A stretch of 64,000 bases of DNA from Methylococcaceae bacterium UBA975. GTDB lineage: Bacteria; Pseudomonadota; Gammaproteobacteria; Methylococcales; Cycloclasticaceae. The notes beneath the pieces are model-generated. The model was not told where the DNA came from. It ran no database searches and saw nothing but the letters and a program-made list of their open reading frames with translations. Position 1 is the stretch's first letter. Each line of letters begins with the position of its first letter. Position numbers and translations under genes: made by a program. Below are positions 9,991-18,092 of this stretch, piece after piece. Location: contig DBBV01000013.1 of NCBI GenBank assembly GCA_002292375.1, positions 73,215 through 137,214 of the forward strand. Direction: 5' to 3'.

Positions 9991-11100
9991 ATGCCTATAC
10001 ATTCCTTTCAAGATTTAGCGGCTCCATCCATCAAGGGTCTGCAAACCTATCAGCCGGGTAAACCGATTGATGAGCTACAGCGGCAGTTAGGCCTTACGGA
10101 TATCATAAAATTGGCATCCAACGAAAACCCCTTAGGCCCCAGTGAACGCGTTAAGCAAGTGATTCGTGAGTCAATGGCTGACATATCCCGTTACCCCGAT
10201 GGTAATGGGTTTTATTTAAAACAAGCGCTAGCAGAAAAGATCGGTGTTGAGATAACCATGGTGACACTGGGAAATGGCTCAAACGACGTGTTAGATGTGA
10301 TTGCTCGTGTTTTTTTGACGGTTGGCAGAGAAGCCATTTATTCTGAACATGCGTTTGTCGTGTATGGCTTATCAACCCAAGCCGTAGGTGCGACGGCACG
10401 GGTTGCCTCAGCAAAAGATTATGGGCATAACCTGCAGGCCATGCAAGCGTTAGTCAATGAGAACACCTCCGTGGTGTTTATTGCGAATCCCAATAACCCA
10501 ACAGGCACATGGCTTGAAGCAAATGAGTTAGAGGCTTTTATTAAGGCGCTGCCTGCGCACGTTATTGTGGTGTTAGATGAGGCGTATGGTGAATACTTGG
10601 ATCCATCAGAGGCACCCAAATCGATAGTGTTCTTAAAAAAATACCCTAATGTCATCATTACGCGGACCTTTTCTAAGGCCTATGGTTTGGCCGGTTTAAG
10701 GGTCGGTTACGCGCTCAGCCAGCCGGGGGTTGCCGACTTGCTTAATCGTGTAAGGCATCCGTTTAATGTTAATTCGTTAGGGCTCGTGGCGGCGCAAGAA
10801 GCATTAAATGATCAAGCCTATATTGATCAAAGTCGTTTGTTGAATCGGCAAGGCATGCAGCAATTGGAACAGGGCTTTAAGCGGCTAAAGTTAAAGTATA
10901 TTCCCTCAGTGGCGAATTTTATTACGGTTGAAATTGGACCAAAAGCCGGCGAGGTGTATCTGGCTCTACTACAAGAAGGTGTGATTGTACGGCCAGTGAC
11001 TGGTTACCAGCTGCCACATCATCTTAGAGTATCAATCGGTTTGTCGAATGAAAATACAAGCTGCTTAGACGCACTAGAAAAGGTGTTACAACGTGTTTAA
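9991..11100 (+). CDS. hisC: Histidinol-phosphate / aromatic aminotransferase
   Basis: Class II PLP aminotransferase of 369 residues. Characteristic features are the SNENPLGPS substrate loop, the NPNNPTGT motif and the PLP-binding lysine in TFSKAYGLAG. The family makes histidinol phosphate, but copies lying between pheA and tyrA (called hisHb in the literature on this supraoperon) are thought to transaminate prephenate or phenylpyruvate and hydroxyphenylpyruvate. No other his genes are nearby, so an aromatic role is the better inference. The gene overlaps tyrA by eight bases, which points to translational coupling. The ribosome site before its ATG is weak. Confidence 0.92.
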   Translation: MPIHSFQDLAAPSIKGLQTYQPGKPIDELQRQLGLTDIIKLASNENPLGPSERVKQVIRESMADISRYPDGNGFYLKQALAEKIGVEITMVTLGNGSNDVLDVIARVFLTVGREAIYSEHAFVVYGLSTQAVGATARVASAKDYGHNLQAMQALVNENTSVVFIANPNNPTGTWLEANELEAFIKALPAHVIVVLDEAYGEYLDPSEAPKSIVFLKKYPNVIITRTFSKAYGLAGLRVGYALSQPGVADLLNRVRHPFNVNSLGLVAAQEALNDQAYIDQSRLLNRQGMQQLEQGFKRLKLKYIPSVANFITVEIGPKAGEVYLALLQEGVIVRPVTGYQLPHHLRVSIGLSNENTSCLDALEKVLQRV

Positions 11101-11965
11101 TAAACTATGCATTATTGGTGTGGGCTTGATTGGTGGATCGATCGCTCGAGCCTGTAAAGAAAATAAACTGGCCAAACAAGTTATTGGCACTGGGCGGCGT
11201 CAAGAAAACCTGCAAAAGGCGGTTGATTTAGGGGTGATTGACGGCTATGAAAACAGTGTGACAGCAGCGGTAAAAGACGCTGATCTGGTCGTGATTTGTT
11301 CACCAGTAGGGTCATTCGAGAAAGTTTTTACAGAATTAAAAGCGACATGGTCCGAGACCTGCGTGTACACCGATGTTGGCAGCACTAAGGAAAGCGTGAT
11401 TAACGCGTTGGCGGCAGTGTTTGTCGATATACCGGGTAATTTTGTCGCAGCACATCCCATAGCGGGGTCAGAACAAAATGGCGTTGAGGCATCAATGGCC
11501 GATTTGTTTGTCGATAAACGTGTAATTATTACCCCAACAGTCGCCACAGAGGCTGCGGCAATTAAAACCTGCCAGATGTGGTGGCAAGCGATGGGCGCAA
11601 TCGTGTCCGAGATGACAGTGCAGCACCACGATGAAGTGTTCGCAGCAACCAGTCACTTACCCCACGTATTAGCCTATTCTTTAGTTGAATTACTAAAAAA
11701 CAAACAAGATGAACGGGAAATATTTGAGTATGCAGCGGGTGGTTTCAAAGACTTTACCCGTATCGCATCCAGTGACCCTGATATGTGGTCAGATATATGT
11801 TTGGCCAACGGCCCCCAGTTGATAAAGGTTATAAAAGAACTGGAACAAGTAAACCGTAAAATTTCATCTTTAATTGAAAACAACGATAAACAAGGGCTGT
11901 TAGCAATCTTTCAGTCGGCGCAAGGTGCGCGCGACTATTTTTTAAGCCTGCAAAAAAGCAAATAA
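11093..11965 (+). CDS. tyrA: Prephenate (or arogenate) dehydrogenase
   Basis: Oxidative decarboxylation of prephenate to hydroxyphenylpyruvate for tyrosine synthesis. The 290-residue protein has the N-terminal Rossmann motif GVGLIGGSIA, the GSTKES segment, the HPIAGSEQNG substrate motif and an HLPH motif. It is the stand-alone form, not fused to chorismate mutase or to aroA as in some relatives. It starts with GTG inside the last codons of hisC and ends immediately before the aroA ATG, so three genes are tightly coupled. Whether NAD or NADP is preferred cannot be judged. Confidence 0.95.
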   Translation: MFNKLCIIGVGLIGGSIARACKENKLAKQVIGTGRRQENLQKAVDLGVIDGYENSVTAAVKDADLVVICSPVGSFEKVFTELKATWSETCVYTDVGSTKESVINALAAVFVDIPGNFVAAHPIAGSEQNGVEASMADLFVDKRVIITPTVATEAAAIKTCQMWWQAMGAIVSEMTVQHHDEVFAATSHLPHVLAYSLVELLKNKQDEREIFEYAAGGFKDFTRIASSDPDMWSDICLANGPQLIKVIKELEQVNRKISSLIENNDKQGLLAIFQSAQGARDYFLSLQKSK

Positions 11966-13270
11966 ATGATGAATACACTATTTTCAAGGTCCAGTGTTGG
12001 CCTACAGGGTGAGCTTCGCGTTCCAGGCGATAAATCAATTTCACACCGGTCGGTCATGCTCGGCAGTTTGGCTGAGGGTGTTACCGAAGTCAGCGGCTTT
12101 CTTGAGGCCGACGACGCCTTGGCGACCATGACAGCATTTACCGACATGGGTGTAAAAATAGACAGACTAGGCCCGGGGCATTTACGTATACAGGGCGTGG
12201 GCTTACACGGTTTAAAGGCACCTAAAAATGACTTGTATGTCGGTAACTCGGGTACGTCTATGCGCCTATTGGCCGGTATTTTAGCGGGGCAATCATTTAA
12301 CAGTGTCTTAACCGGGGATAATTCGCTAACTAAGCGCCCAATGCGTCGCGTGTTAGACCCGTTAACCGAAATGGGTGCGCGGGTAACCAGTTCAGAAACA
12401 GGAACAGCGCCGCTTAAAATACACGGAGGTAGTCCATTAAGGGGTATTGATTACAAAATGCCGATGGGGAGCGCACAAGTTAAATCTTGTCTGCTGCTAG
12501 CAGGTTTATACGCCAGTGGGACGACGCAGGTGACTGAACCAGCGGTCACAAGAGACCACACCGAGCAAATGCTGAGGGGTTTTGGTTATCAGGTGAAAAC
12601 AGAGGAAAACGTGGTGAGCTTAAGTGGTGGTGGTCAATTGACAGCACGCTCAATTGATGTGCCCAGTGATATTTCTTCTGCCGCCTTTTTTATTGTAGCG
12701 GCCTGTATTACGCCAAACTCAGACATTACCTTGCAGCACGTTGGTATAAATCCGACCCGCACAGGTGTGATTGATATCTTATTAAAAATGGGCGCCAATA
12801 TCCGCTTGTTCAATGAACGTTTGGTGGGTGGTGAAAAGGTCGCAGATATCCAAGTTAAGACTAGCCAGTTAACAGGGATTTCAGTGCCCGAAAACTTAGT
12901 GGCCTTGGCGATAGATGAGTTCCCTGTGATCTTTGTAGCAGCCGCTTACGCACAAGGGCAAACGATAGTGACAGGAGCCGAAGAATTACGCGTTAAAGAA
13001 AGTGACCGCATACAAACGATGGCGGATGGCTTGCAAGCAATTGGTGTAGATGCATTAGCCACGGCTGACGGGATGACTATTCAAGGTGGGCGAGTGCTCG
13101 GCGGTACGATTGAGAGTTTTGATGACCATAGAATAGCGATGTCATTTGCTGTGGCAGGTCTTCAATCAGAAGGCGTTATCCAAATAAATAATTGTAAAAA
13201 TGTAAGTACGTCGTTTCCGAATTTTGTAGAACTGGCTTCTTCCTGTGGGTTTAACCTGCAAGTGCAGTGA
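11966..13270 (+). CDS. aroA: 3-phosphoshikimate 1-carboxyvinyltransferase (EPSP synthase), class II motifs
   Basis: Sixth step of the shikimate pathway: joins phosphoenolpyruvate to shikimate 3-phosphate. The 434 residues carry all four motifs that define the glyphosate-tolerant class II enzymes: GDKS at 21-24, SAQVK at 169-173, RDHTE at 196-200 and NPTR at 262-265. However, the phosphoenolpyruvate loop reads GNSGTS at 93-98 and keeps the glycine that is replaced by alanine in the strongly tolerant CP4 enzyme. The first ATG abuts the tyrA stop and a second ATG follows three bases later. The gene overlaps the start of cmk. Confidence 0.96.
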   Translation: MMNTLFSRSSVGLQGELRVPGDKSISHRSVMLGSLAEGVTEVSGFLEADDALATMTAFTDMGVKIDRLGPGHLRIQGVGLHGLKAPKNDLYVGNSGTSMRLLAGILAGQSFNSVLTGDNSLTKRPMRRVLDPLTEMGARVTSSETGTAPLKIHGGSPLRGIDYKMPMGSAQVKSCLLLAGLYASGTTQVTEPAVTRDHTEQMLRGFGYQVKTEENVVSLSGGGQLTARSIDVPSDISSAAFFIVAACITPNSDITLQHVGINPTRTGVIDILLKMGANIRLFNERLVGGEKVADIQVKTSQLTGISVPENLVALAIDEFPVIFVAAAYAQGQTIVTGAEELRVKESDRIQTMADGLQAIGVDALATADGMTIQGGRVLGGTIESFDDHRIAMSFAVAGLQSEGVIQINNCKNVSTSFPNFVELASSCGFNLQVQ

Positions 13271-13986
13271 TGAACGAGCGTGCAAACATACCCGTCTTAA
13301 CGATTGATGGGCCGAGCGGTTCAGGTAAAGGGACAATATCTAAACGTCTGGCAGAGCGTCTGGGTTGGAACTACCTAGAAAGTGGTGCCTTATACAGAGC
13401 ATTGGGCATAGCGGCGATTAATAAAAAGTTGGATCTTAGCAATGCAAAAAAGTTAACCGAGCTGGTTGACGGTGTCGATTTAGAGTTTAAGCGAAATCAA
13501 CAAGGGCGTTGGGTCACCTACTTAGATGGTGAAGAAATTCAGCGTCAATTGCAGACTGAAAAAATAGGCAATGTAGCGTCAAAAATAGCTGTTTTCCCCG
13601 ACGTTAGGCGTAGTTTACTAGCAAAACAACTCACGTTTAGACAGTCACCAGGTTTAGTTGCCGATGGGCGAGATATGGGCAGTGTCGTGTTTCCATCGGC
13701 TGACTATAAGGTTTACTTAACAGCCAGCACAGAGGAGCGCGCAAAAAGACGCTATAAGCAGTTGATAGAAAAAGGAATTAGTGCTAACCTGCGCGATGTT
13801 ATTCAAGACGTCGAAAAACGAGACCAACGAGATAAAAATCGCTCTACATCTCCTTTAATGGTACCTGAAGGAGCTGTCTATATTGATTCATCCTGTAAAA
13901 CAATCGATGAAGTTGTTCAGCAAGTTCTAGATACCTTGAAAACAAACCGTCCTAATAATGGGACTAATGGTGGTTTGAGACAATAG
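13270..13986 (+). CDS. cmk: Cytidylate kinase
   Basis: Phosphorylates CMP and dCMP, feeding pyrimidine nucleotide pools. The P-loop GPSGSGKGT lies near residues 10-18, and the inserted CMP-binding region and lid segment are present. I place the start at the ATG at 13270, which overlaps the aroA stop as TGATG; a GTG one codon earlier is also in frame. The C-terminal tail ends in an unusual Asn/Gly-rich stretch. cmk before rpsA is a near-universal arrangement. Confidence 0.95.
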   Translation: MNERANIPVLTIDGPSGSGKGTISKRLAERLGWNYLESGALYRALGIAAINKKLDLSNAKKLTELVDGVDLEFKRNQQGRWVTYLDGEEIQRQLQTEKIGNVASKIAVFPDVRRSLLAKQLTFRQSPGLVADGRDMGSVVFPSADYKVYLTASTEERAKRRYKQLIEKGISANLRDVIQDVEKRDQRDKNRSTSPLMVPEGAVYIDSSCKTIDEVVQQVLDTLKTNRPNNGTNGGLRQ

Positions 13987-14013
13987 TGCTCAAGCCTTTT
14001 TTTAACGTAACCT

Positions 14014-14041
14014 TTTTTAACGTCCGTATCAGCGTTAAAAA
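14014..14041 (+). promoter_or_regulatory. Hairpin in the rpsA leader
   Basis: TTTTTAACG at 14014-14022 and CGTTAAAAA at 14033-14041 form a perfect nine-pair stem with a ten-base loop, just upstream of the rpsA ribosome site. A second copy of TTTTTAACGT lies at about 13999-14008. S1 is autogenously regulated through leader hairpins in E. coli; a similar role here is inference. Confidence 0.45.
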
Positions 14042-14060
14042 TAAATTTAAAGAGAACGAC

Positions 14061-15728
14061 ATGAGCGAAAATTTCGCAGAACTATTTGAAGAAAGCATTA
14101 AATCAGCCGAACTGACACCGGGAACATTAATTACCGGTCAAGTGGTCGATATTACGAACGACTCAGTGATTGTAAATGCAGGTCTAAAATCAGAAGGTAA
14201 TATCCCACGCTGGCAGTTTGTTAGTGCGACAGGCGAACTCGAAGTGGCTATTGGTGACGACGTTGAAGTCGTGCTGGATATGGTTGAGGATGGACTAGGC
14301 GCCACCTTGTTATCCAGAGATAAAGCTAAAAAAGCAGCTGCTTGGCGCTTCCTTGAGAAAGCCGCAGAAGAAAAAGAAACAGTTATTGGTGTTATCACAG
14401 GCAAAGTACGCGGTGGTTTCACTGTCGAAGTGGGTGGTCTGAGTGGTTTCTTACCGGGTTCACTCGTCGATGTACGTCCTTTAAGAGACACGTCGTTCCT
14501 TGAAGGTAAAGACTTAGAATTTAAAGTGATTAAACTTGATGAGAAACGCAATAATGTTGTTGTTTCCCGTCGTGCAGTACTAGAAACCGAATACAGCGCA
14601 GAACGCGAAGCCTTACTCGACAATTTAAAAGAAGGTGCTGTATTAAAAGGCATGGTCAAAAACTTGACCGATTATGGCGCATTTATCGATTTAGGTGGTG
14701 TGGACGGCTTGTTACACATAACGGATATGGCTTGGAAGCGTGTTAAACACCCATCAGAAGTTATTGAAATTGGACAAGATATTGAAGTCGTTGTATTACG
14801 CTATGACGAAGAGAAAAAACGTGTCTCATTGGGCATGAAACAATTGGGTGAAGATCCTTGGGTGAATATCCTTGATCGTTACCCTGTGCATTCTAAATTA
14901 AGCGGTAAAGTGACCAACCTTACTGACTATGGTTGCTTTATTGAGATAGAAGACGGTATCGAAGGTTTGGTCCACGTATCAGAAATGGATTGGACCAATA
15001 AGAATGTTAACCCAGCTAAAGTTGTATCTTTAGGTGATGAAGTTGAAGTGATGGTGCTTGAAATTGACGATACACGTCGTCGTATTTCACTTGGCATGAA
15101 GCAATGTAAAGGCAATCCATGGCAAGACTTCTCCGCTATCCATAAAAAAGGCGACAAGATTAAAGGTCTGATTAAGTCTATTACAGATTTCGGTATCTTT
15201 ATTGGCTTGGATGGTGAGATCGATGGACTGGTTCATTTGTCTGATATATCTTGGGACGAAAAGGGTGAAGAAGAGCTTCAAAGCTATAAAAAAGGCATGG
15301 AGCTTGAAACAGTCATTTTGGCCATCGATTCGGATCGTGAAAGAATTTCTCTAGGTATTAAGCAAATCGAACAAGACCCCTTCCAGGAATTTTTAGCCTC
15401 TAACGATAAAAACTCTTTAGTGAAAGGTGTTGTTAAAGAAGTGGATGCTAAAGGTGCAGTGATTCAGTTAAACGACAATATCGAAGGTTACCTTCGCGCT
15501 TCAGAATTAAGCCGTGATCGTGTCGATGATGCGAGAAATATACTGAATGAAGGTGATGAAGTTGAAGCTAAATTTATTGGTATTGATCGCAAGAATAAAA
15601 CCATAAACTTATCTATCAAAGCGAAAGATGATGATGAGGAAAAAGCGGTATTAAGTGACTATTCTCAACAAAATGCGAGCACGCCAACGTTAGGTGATAT
15701 CTTTAAGAACAGCATGGAAGATAAATAA
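14061..15728 (+). CDS. rpsA: 30S ribosomal protein S1
   Basis: Largest ribosomal protein; binds mRNA and helps translation initiation on structured or leader-poor messages. Six successive S1 OB-fold repeats fill the 555 residues, nearly the same as the 557 of E. coli S1. I chose the ATG at 14061, which gives the conserved MSENFAELFEES start and follows an AAAGAGAAC site. An in-frame ATG-less extension back to 13986 is leader, not protein. The leader contains a perfect hairpin. A short hairpin and ihfB follow. Confidence 0.98.
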   Translation: MSENFAELFEESIKSAELTPGTLITGQVVDITNDSVIVNAGLKSEGNIPRWQFVSATGELEVAIGDDVEVVLDMVEDGLGATLLSRDKAKKAAAWRFLEKAAEEKETVIGVITGKVRGGFTVEVGGLSGFLPGSLVDVRPLRDTSFLEGKDLEFKVIKLDEKRNNVVVSRRAVLETEYSAEREALLDNLKEGAVLKGMVKNLTDYGAFIDLGGVDGLLHITDMAWKRVKHPSEVIEIGQDIEVVVLRYDEEKKRVSLGMKQLGEDPWVNILDRYPVHSKLSGKVTNLTDYGCFIEIEDGIEGLVHVSEMDWTNKNVNPAKVVSLGDEVEVMVLEIDDTRRRISLGMKQCKGNPWQDFSAIHKKGDKIKGLIKSITDFGIFIGLDGEIDGLVHLSDISWDEKGEEELQSYKKGMELETVILAIDSDRERISLGIKQIEQDPFQEFLASNDKNSLVKGVVKEVDAKGAVIQLNDNIEGYLRASELSRDRVDDARNILNEGDEVEAKFIGIDRKNKTINLSIKAKDDDEEKAVLSDYSQQNASTPTLGDIFKNSMEDK

Positions 15729-15741
15729 AATATATTGAAAT

Positions 15742-15761
15742 GGCGGGAAATTTTTCCCGCC
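15742..15761 (+). other. Inverted repeat between rpsA and ihfB
   Basis: GGCGGGAAA and TTTCCCGCC form a nine-pair stem with a two-base loop. No T-run follows, so it is more likely an mRNA 3'-end stabiliser or partial attenuator than a full terminator. The ihfB ribosome site lies 10-15 bases downstream. Confidence 0.5.
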
Positions 15762-15782
15762 TGATTTCTTGAAGGTGACCTC

Positions 15783-16085
15783 GTGACAAAATCTGAATTA
15801 ATTGAAAAATTAGCGCAACAGCAAATACATCTTCCATATAAGGATGTTGAACTGGCAGTAAAATGTATACTCGAACAAATGAGCCGTGCATTATCATCTG
15901 GAGAAAGAATCGAGATCAGAGGTTTTGGCAGTTTTTCATTGCATTATCGGCCACCACGGATGGGAAGAAATCCAAAAAATGGTGAAGCCGTTGCCTTGTC
16001 TGGTAAGTATGTGCCACATTTTAAACCCGGTAAAGAGTTACGTGTTCGGGTCGATGAGGCAAAAGAAAGCTATAAAATAAAATAA
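15783..16085 (+). CDS. ihfB: Integration host factor subunit beta
   Basis: DNA-bending nucleoid protein that pairs with IHF-alpha and assists sigma-54 promoters, recombination and replication. The 100-residue HU/IHF fold is complete, with the DNA-intercalating arm RPPRMGRNPKNGE and the GFGSF motif. It starts with GTG preceded by a good GAAGGTGA site. The rpsA-ihfB order is conserved in gammaproteobacteria. A strong terminator follows directly and closes the supraoperon. IHF would be expected to support the sigma-54 flagellar promoter seen elsewhere in the window. Confidence 0.96.
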   Translation: MTKSELIEKLAQQQIHLPYKDVELAVKCILEQMSRALSSGERIEIRGFGSFSLHYRPPRMGRNPKNGEAVALSGKYVPHFKPGKELRVRVDEAKESYKIK

Positions 16086-16112
16086 AAAAGCCCCTATATT
16101 AGGGGCTTTTTT
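16085..16112 (+). terminator. Rho-independent terminator after ihfB
   Basis: AAAAGCCCCTA and TAGGGGCTTTT form an uninterrupted stem around a TAT loop and end in a T-run. It starts at the ihfB stop codon. Confidence 0.9.
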
Positions 16113-16202
16113 ATTGCCAAAGAAGTAATATATTATTTTAAAAGCCCGTGATCAAAAATGGGGGACGTATTAACATGGAATGTAAATTACTGAGAAAATA
16201 AT

Positions 16203-16493
16203 ATGAAATTTTTCTACTTATTACTGTTCATTATTCTTATCGTTGTTGGCTTTGTGTTGTCGATATTGAATTCAGCACCGATTAAAGTTCATTATTATTA
16301 TGGTTGGGTCGAACTGCCCTTATCCTTTGCGCTACTTATTGCCTTTGTTGCAGGTGCATTGATCGGCTTAAGTACCAAACTCTGGAATAACCAGGTATTA
16401 AAGCGCCAGTATAATAGGCTCGCTAAAGAAGCTGAGTTAGCAAAACAAGAAGTCTCTAATTTAAGAACGTACCCAGCTAAAGAAATCAATTAG
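16203..16493 (+). CDS. lapA: Lipopolysaccharide assembly protein A (LapA, DUF1049)
   Basis: Small inner-membrane protein of 96 residues that works with LapB in coordinating lipopolysaccharide synthesis and export. Two transmembrane helices (about 1-22 and 38-62) are followed by a cytoplasmic coiled-coil tail rich in Lys and Glu, the standard LapA layout. The stop codon abuts the lapB ATG without a gap, so the pair is certainly co-transcribed. The 90 bases after the ihfB terminator must contain its promoter, but no clear element stands out. Confidence 0.88.
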   Translation: MKFFYLLLFIILIVVGFVLSILNSAPIKVHYYYGWVELPLSFALLIAFVAGALIGLSTKLWNNQVLKRQYNRLAKEAELAKQEVSNLRTYPAKEIN

Positions 16494-17636
16494 ATGTACG
16501 ACATATCCTTTATGCTGTTACCCGTGGCTGCAGCGAGTGGCTGGTATTTTGCAACAAGGCAATTTAAACGAAAGCAAAGTGGTGTTAAATTAGAGCACAG
16601 TGGTTATTTTAAAGGGCTAAATTATTTATTAAATGAGCAACCCGATAAAGCGATAGATGTCTTTGTTGATTTACTGGAAGTGGATAACGAAACAATAGAA
16701 ATTCACCTCGCCTTAGGTACGCTATTCCGCCAACGAGGCGAAGTTGAAAAATCAATAAGGCTCCATCAAAACTTGATAGCACGCCCGCAAATGACCTCTG
16801 GATTACGCGCAGATGTGTTGCACGAGTTAGGTCTTGATTATATGCGGGCGGGTCTTCTAGACAGAGCTGAAAGCATCTTTCTAGAACTCGAAAAAAACAG
16901 CGAACATAAATTAGGCTCCTGCCATCAATTATTATCAATTTTTCAACAAGAAAGAGAATGGCTTGCAGCGATTGACTATGTCGTAAAACTCGAAGGCTTA
17001 GAAAATAATAGGCAGCCTCAGGTGCTCTCGCAGTTACATTGTGAGGTGGCTGAAGAGTCTTTAGCTAAAAATGAGCTTAATAAGGCTGCCGGGCATTTAA
17101 AAAAAGCATTAAAAATTGACCCTGGTTGTGTCAGAGCAAGCGTGATGACTGCTCAGCTATTTAAGCAGAACGGCGACTTTAAGCGTGCTTTAAAAGCATT
17201 GTTGGCCATACGTGAGCAAGATATTCGTTTTATACCCGTCTTTTTGGATTTAATACTCGATTGTTTTAACAACCTAAATCAAGCCAAACAAAAATTCAAT
17301 TTCTTGGCTGATCTACAAGCAGGTAATGATTCGATTTTTGTCACACGACGTTATATAGACGTGTTAATTGAGCAAGAAGGTAAGCAACATGCCTTAGATT
17401 ATTTACAAGAAAAGCTATTGCAAGAACCCAAGCAAAGTTTATTGAAACTGTTCGCGCAGGTAAAAGCTGACAATGACTCCGATCAAGACAGCCAATTCTT
17501 TTGTCAGATCATCAATAAACTAGAGGAGGAGTTGTTTAGCTTTCAATGTAAACAGTGTGGCTTTACTTCGGTTGACCTAAACTGGTGCTGTCCCAGCTGT
17601 AAGCAGTGGGCTGTTAATGAACCTGTTGTTGTTTAG
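16494..17636 (+). CDS. lapB: Lipopolysaccharide assembly protein B (LapB/YciM)
   Basis: TPR scaffold at the inner membrane that in E. coli presents LpxC to the FtsH protease and so limits lipopolysaccharide synthesis. The 380 residues show an N-terminal membrane anchor (about 5-20), a long run of tetratricopeptide repeats (about 40-330) and a C-terminal rubredoxin-type metal site made of CKQCG and CCPSC. E. coli LapB is 389 residues. All expected parts are present. It begins at the base after the lapA stop. Confidence 0.93.
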   Translation: MYDISFMLLPVAAASGWYFATRQFKRKQSGVKLEHSGYFKGLNYLLNEQPDKAIDVFVDLLEVDNETIEIHLALGTLFRQRGEVEKSIRLHQNLIARPQMTSGLRADVLHELGLDYMRAGLLDRAESIFLELEKNSEHKLGSCHQLLSIFQQEREWLAAIDYVVKLEGLENNRQPQVLSQLHCEVAEESLAKNELNKAAGHLKKALKIDPGCVRASVMTAQLFKQNGDFKRALKALLAIREQDIRFIPVFLDLILDCFNNLNQAKQKFNFLADLQAGNDSIFVTRRYIDVLIEQEGKQHALDYLQEKLLQEPKQSLLKLFAQVKADNDSDQDSQFFCQIINKLEEELFSFQCKQCGFTSVDLNWCCPSCKQWAVNEPVVV

Positions 17637-17642
17637 GCATAA

Positions 17643-17686
17643 AAAATAGTGAATTTGTAATCTATAACGCACACTATTTTAATTTT
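17643..17686 (+). terminator. Possible weak terminator after lapB
   Basis: AAAATAGTG at 17643-17651 pairs with CACTATTTT at 17672-17680 across a 20-base loop and is followed by AATTTTTT. The stem is AT-rich and the loop long, so efficiency is doubtful. Confidence 0.35.
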
Positions 17687-17772
17687 TTACTCATAGACTC
17701 CACGGCTGTAATGTTTGATATTTGAAGCGCGGTAAAACAAGGATGCTTACTAATTAAACACAAGGAGTATTT

Positions 17773-18039
17773 ATGAAAATAATTACATCGTGGTTGTTTG
17801 TTATGTGTTGGTTGTTCTACTCGGTGTCGGTGTTGGCTGTGAACGTGAATACGGCGCCCGCTGAAGAAATCGCCAAACAATTAAATGGTATAGGTACGGC
17901 TAAAGCGGAAGCGATTGTTTCGTATCGAACACAAAATGGAGCCTTTAAAACTCTGCAAGACCTGACTAAGGTTAAAGGAATTGGCGCTGCAACCGTCGAT
18001 AAAAACCGTGACAATATCGAGTTTGATGCTAAGCCGTAA
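17773..18039 (+). CDS. Small secreted ComEA-like helix-hairpin-helix protein
   Basis: An 88-residue protein with a signal peptide (about 1-22, cleavage near VLA) followed by a single ComEA-type domain: VNVNTAPAEEIAKQLNGIG and VKGIGAATVDK are the two helix-hairpin-helix halves. Such proteins bind duplex DNA in the periplasm during natural uptake, but many short versions exist in genomes without proven competence, and no other competence gene is nearby. A clear AAGGAG site precedes the ATG. A strong bidirectional terminator follows. Confidence 0.85.
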   Translation: MKIITSWLFVMCWLFYSVSVLAVNVNTAPAEEIAKQLNGIGTAKAEAIVSYRTQNGAFKTLQDLTKVKGIGAATVDKNRDNIEFDAKP

Positions 18040-18056
18040 GGTTTAATCTTTGGTAT

Positions 18057-18086
18057 AAAAAGGCCCCGCTTTTTCGGGGCCTTTTT
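18057..18086. terminator. Bidirectional terminator between comEA-like and acyl-CoA dehydrogenase genes
   Basis: AAAAAGGCCCCG and CGGGGCCTTTTT form a 12-pair stem around a six-base loop. An A-run on one side and a T-run on the other let it stop both the plus-strand ComEA-like gene and the convergent beta-oxidation operon. Confidence 0.92.
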
Positions 18087-18092
18087 ATGGGT

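Noticed and set aside
13986..14060. A 25-codon extension of rpsA upstream of ATG 14061
   Set aside because: It reads through the leader hairpin, has no start-proximal ribosome site, and S1 proteins start at the MSENFAELFEES-like position.
15742..15761. The GGCGGGAAA hairpin as the rpsA terminator
   Set aside because: No T-run follows the stem, and the ihfB ribosome site comes immediately after, so full termination is unlikely.
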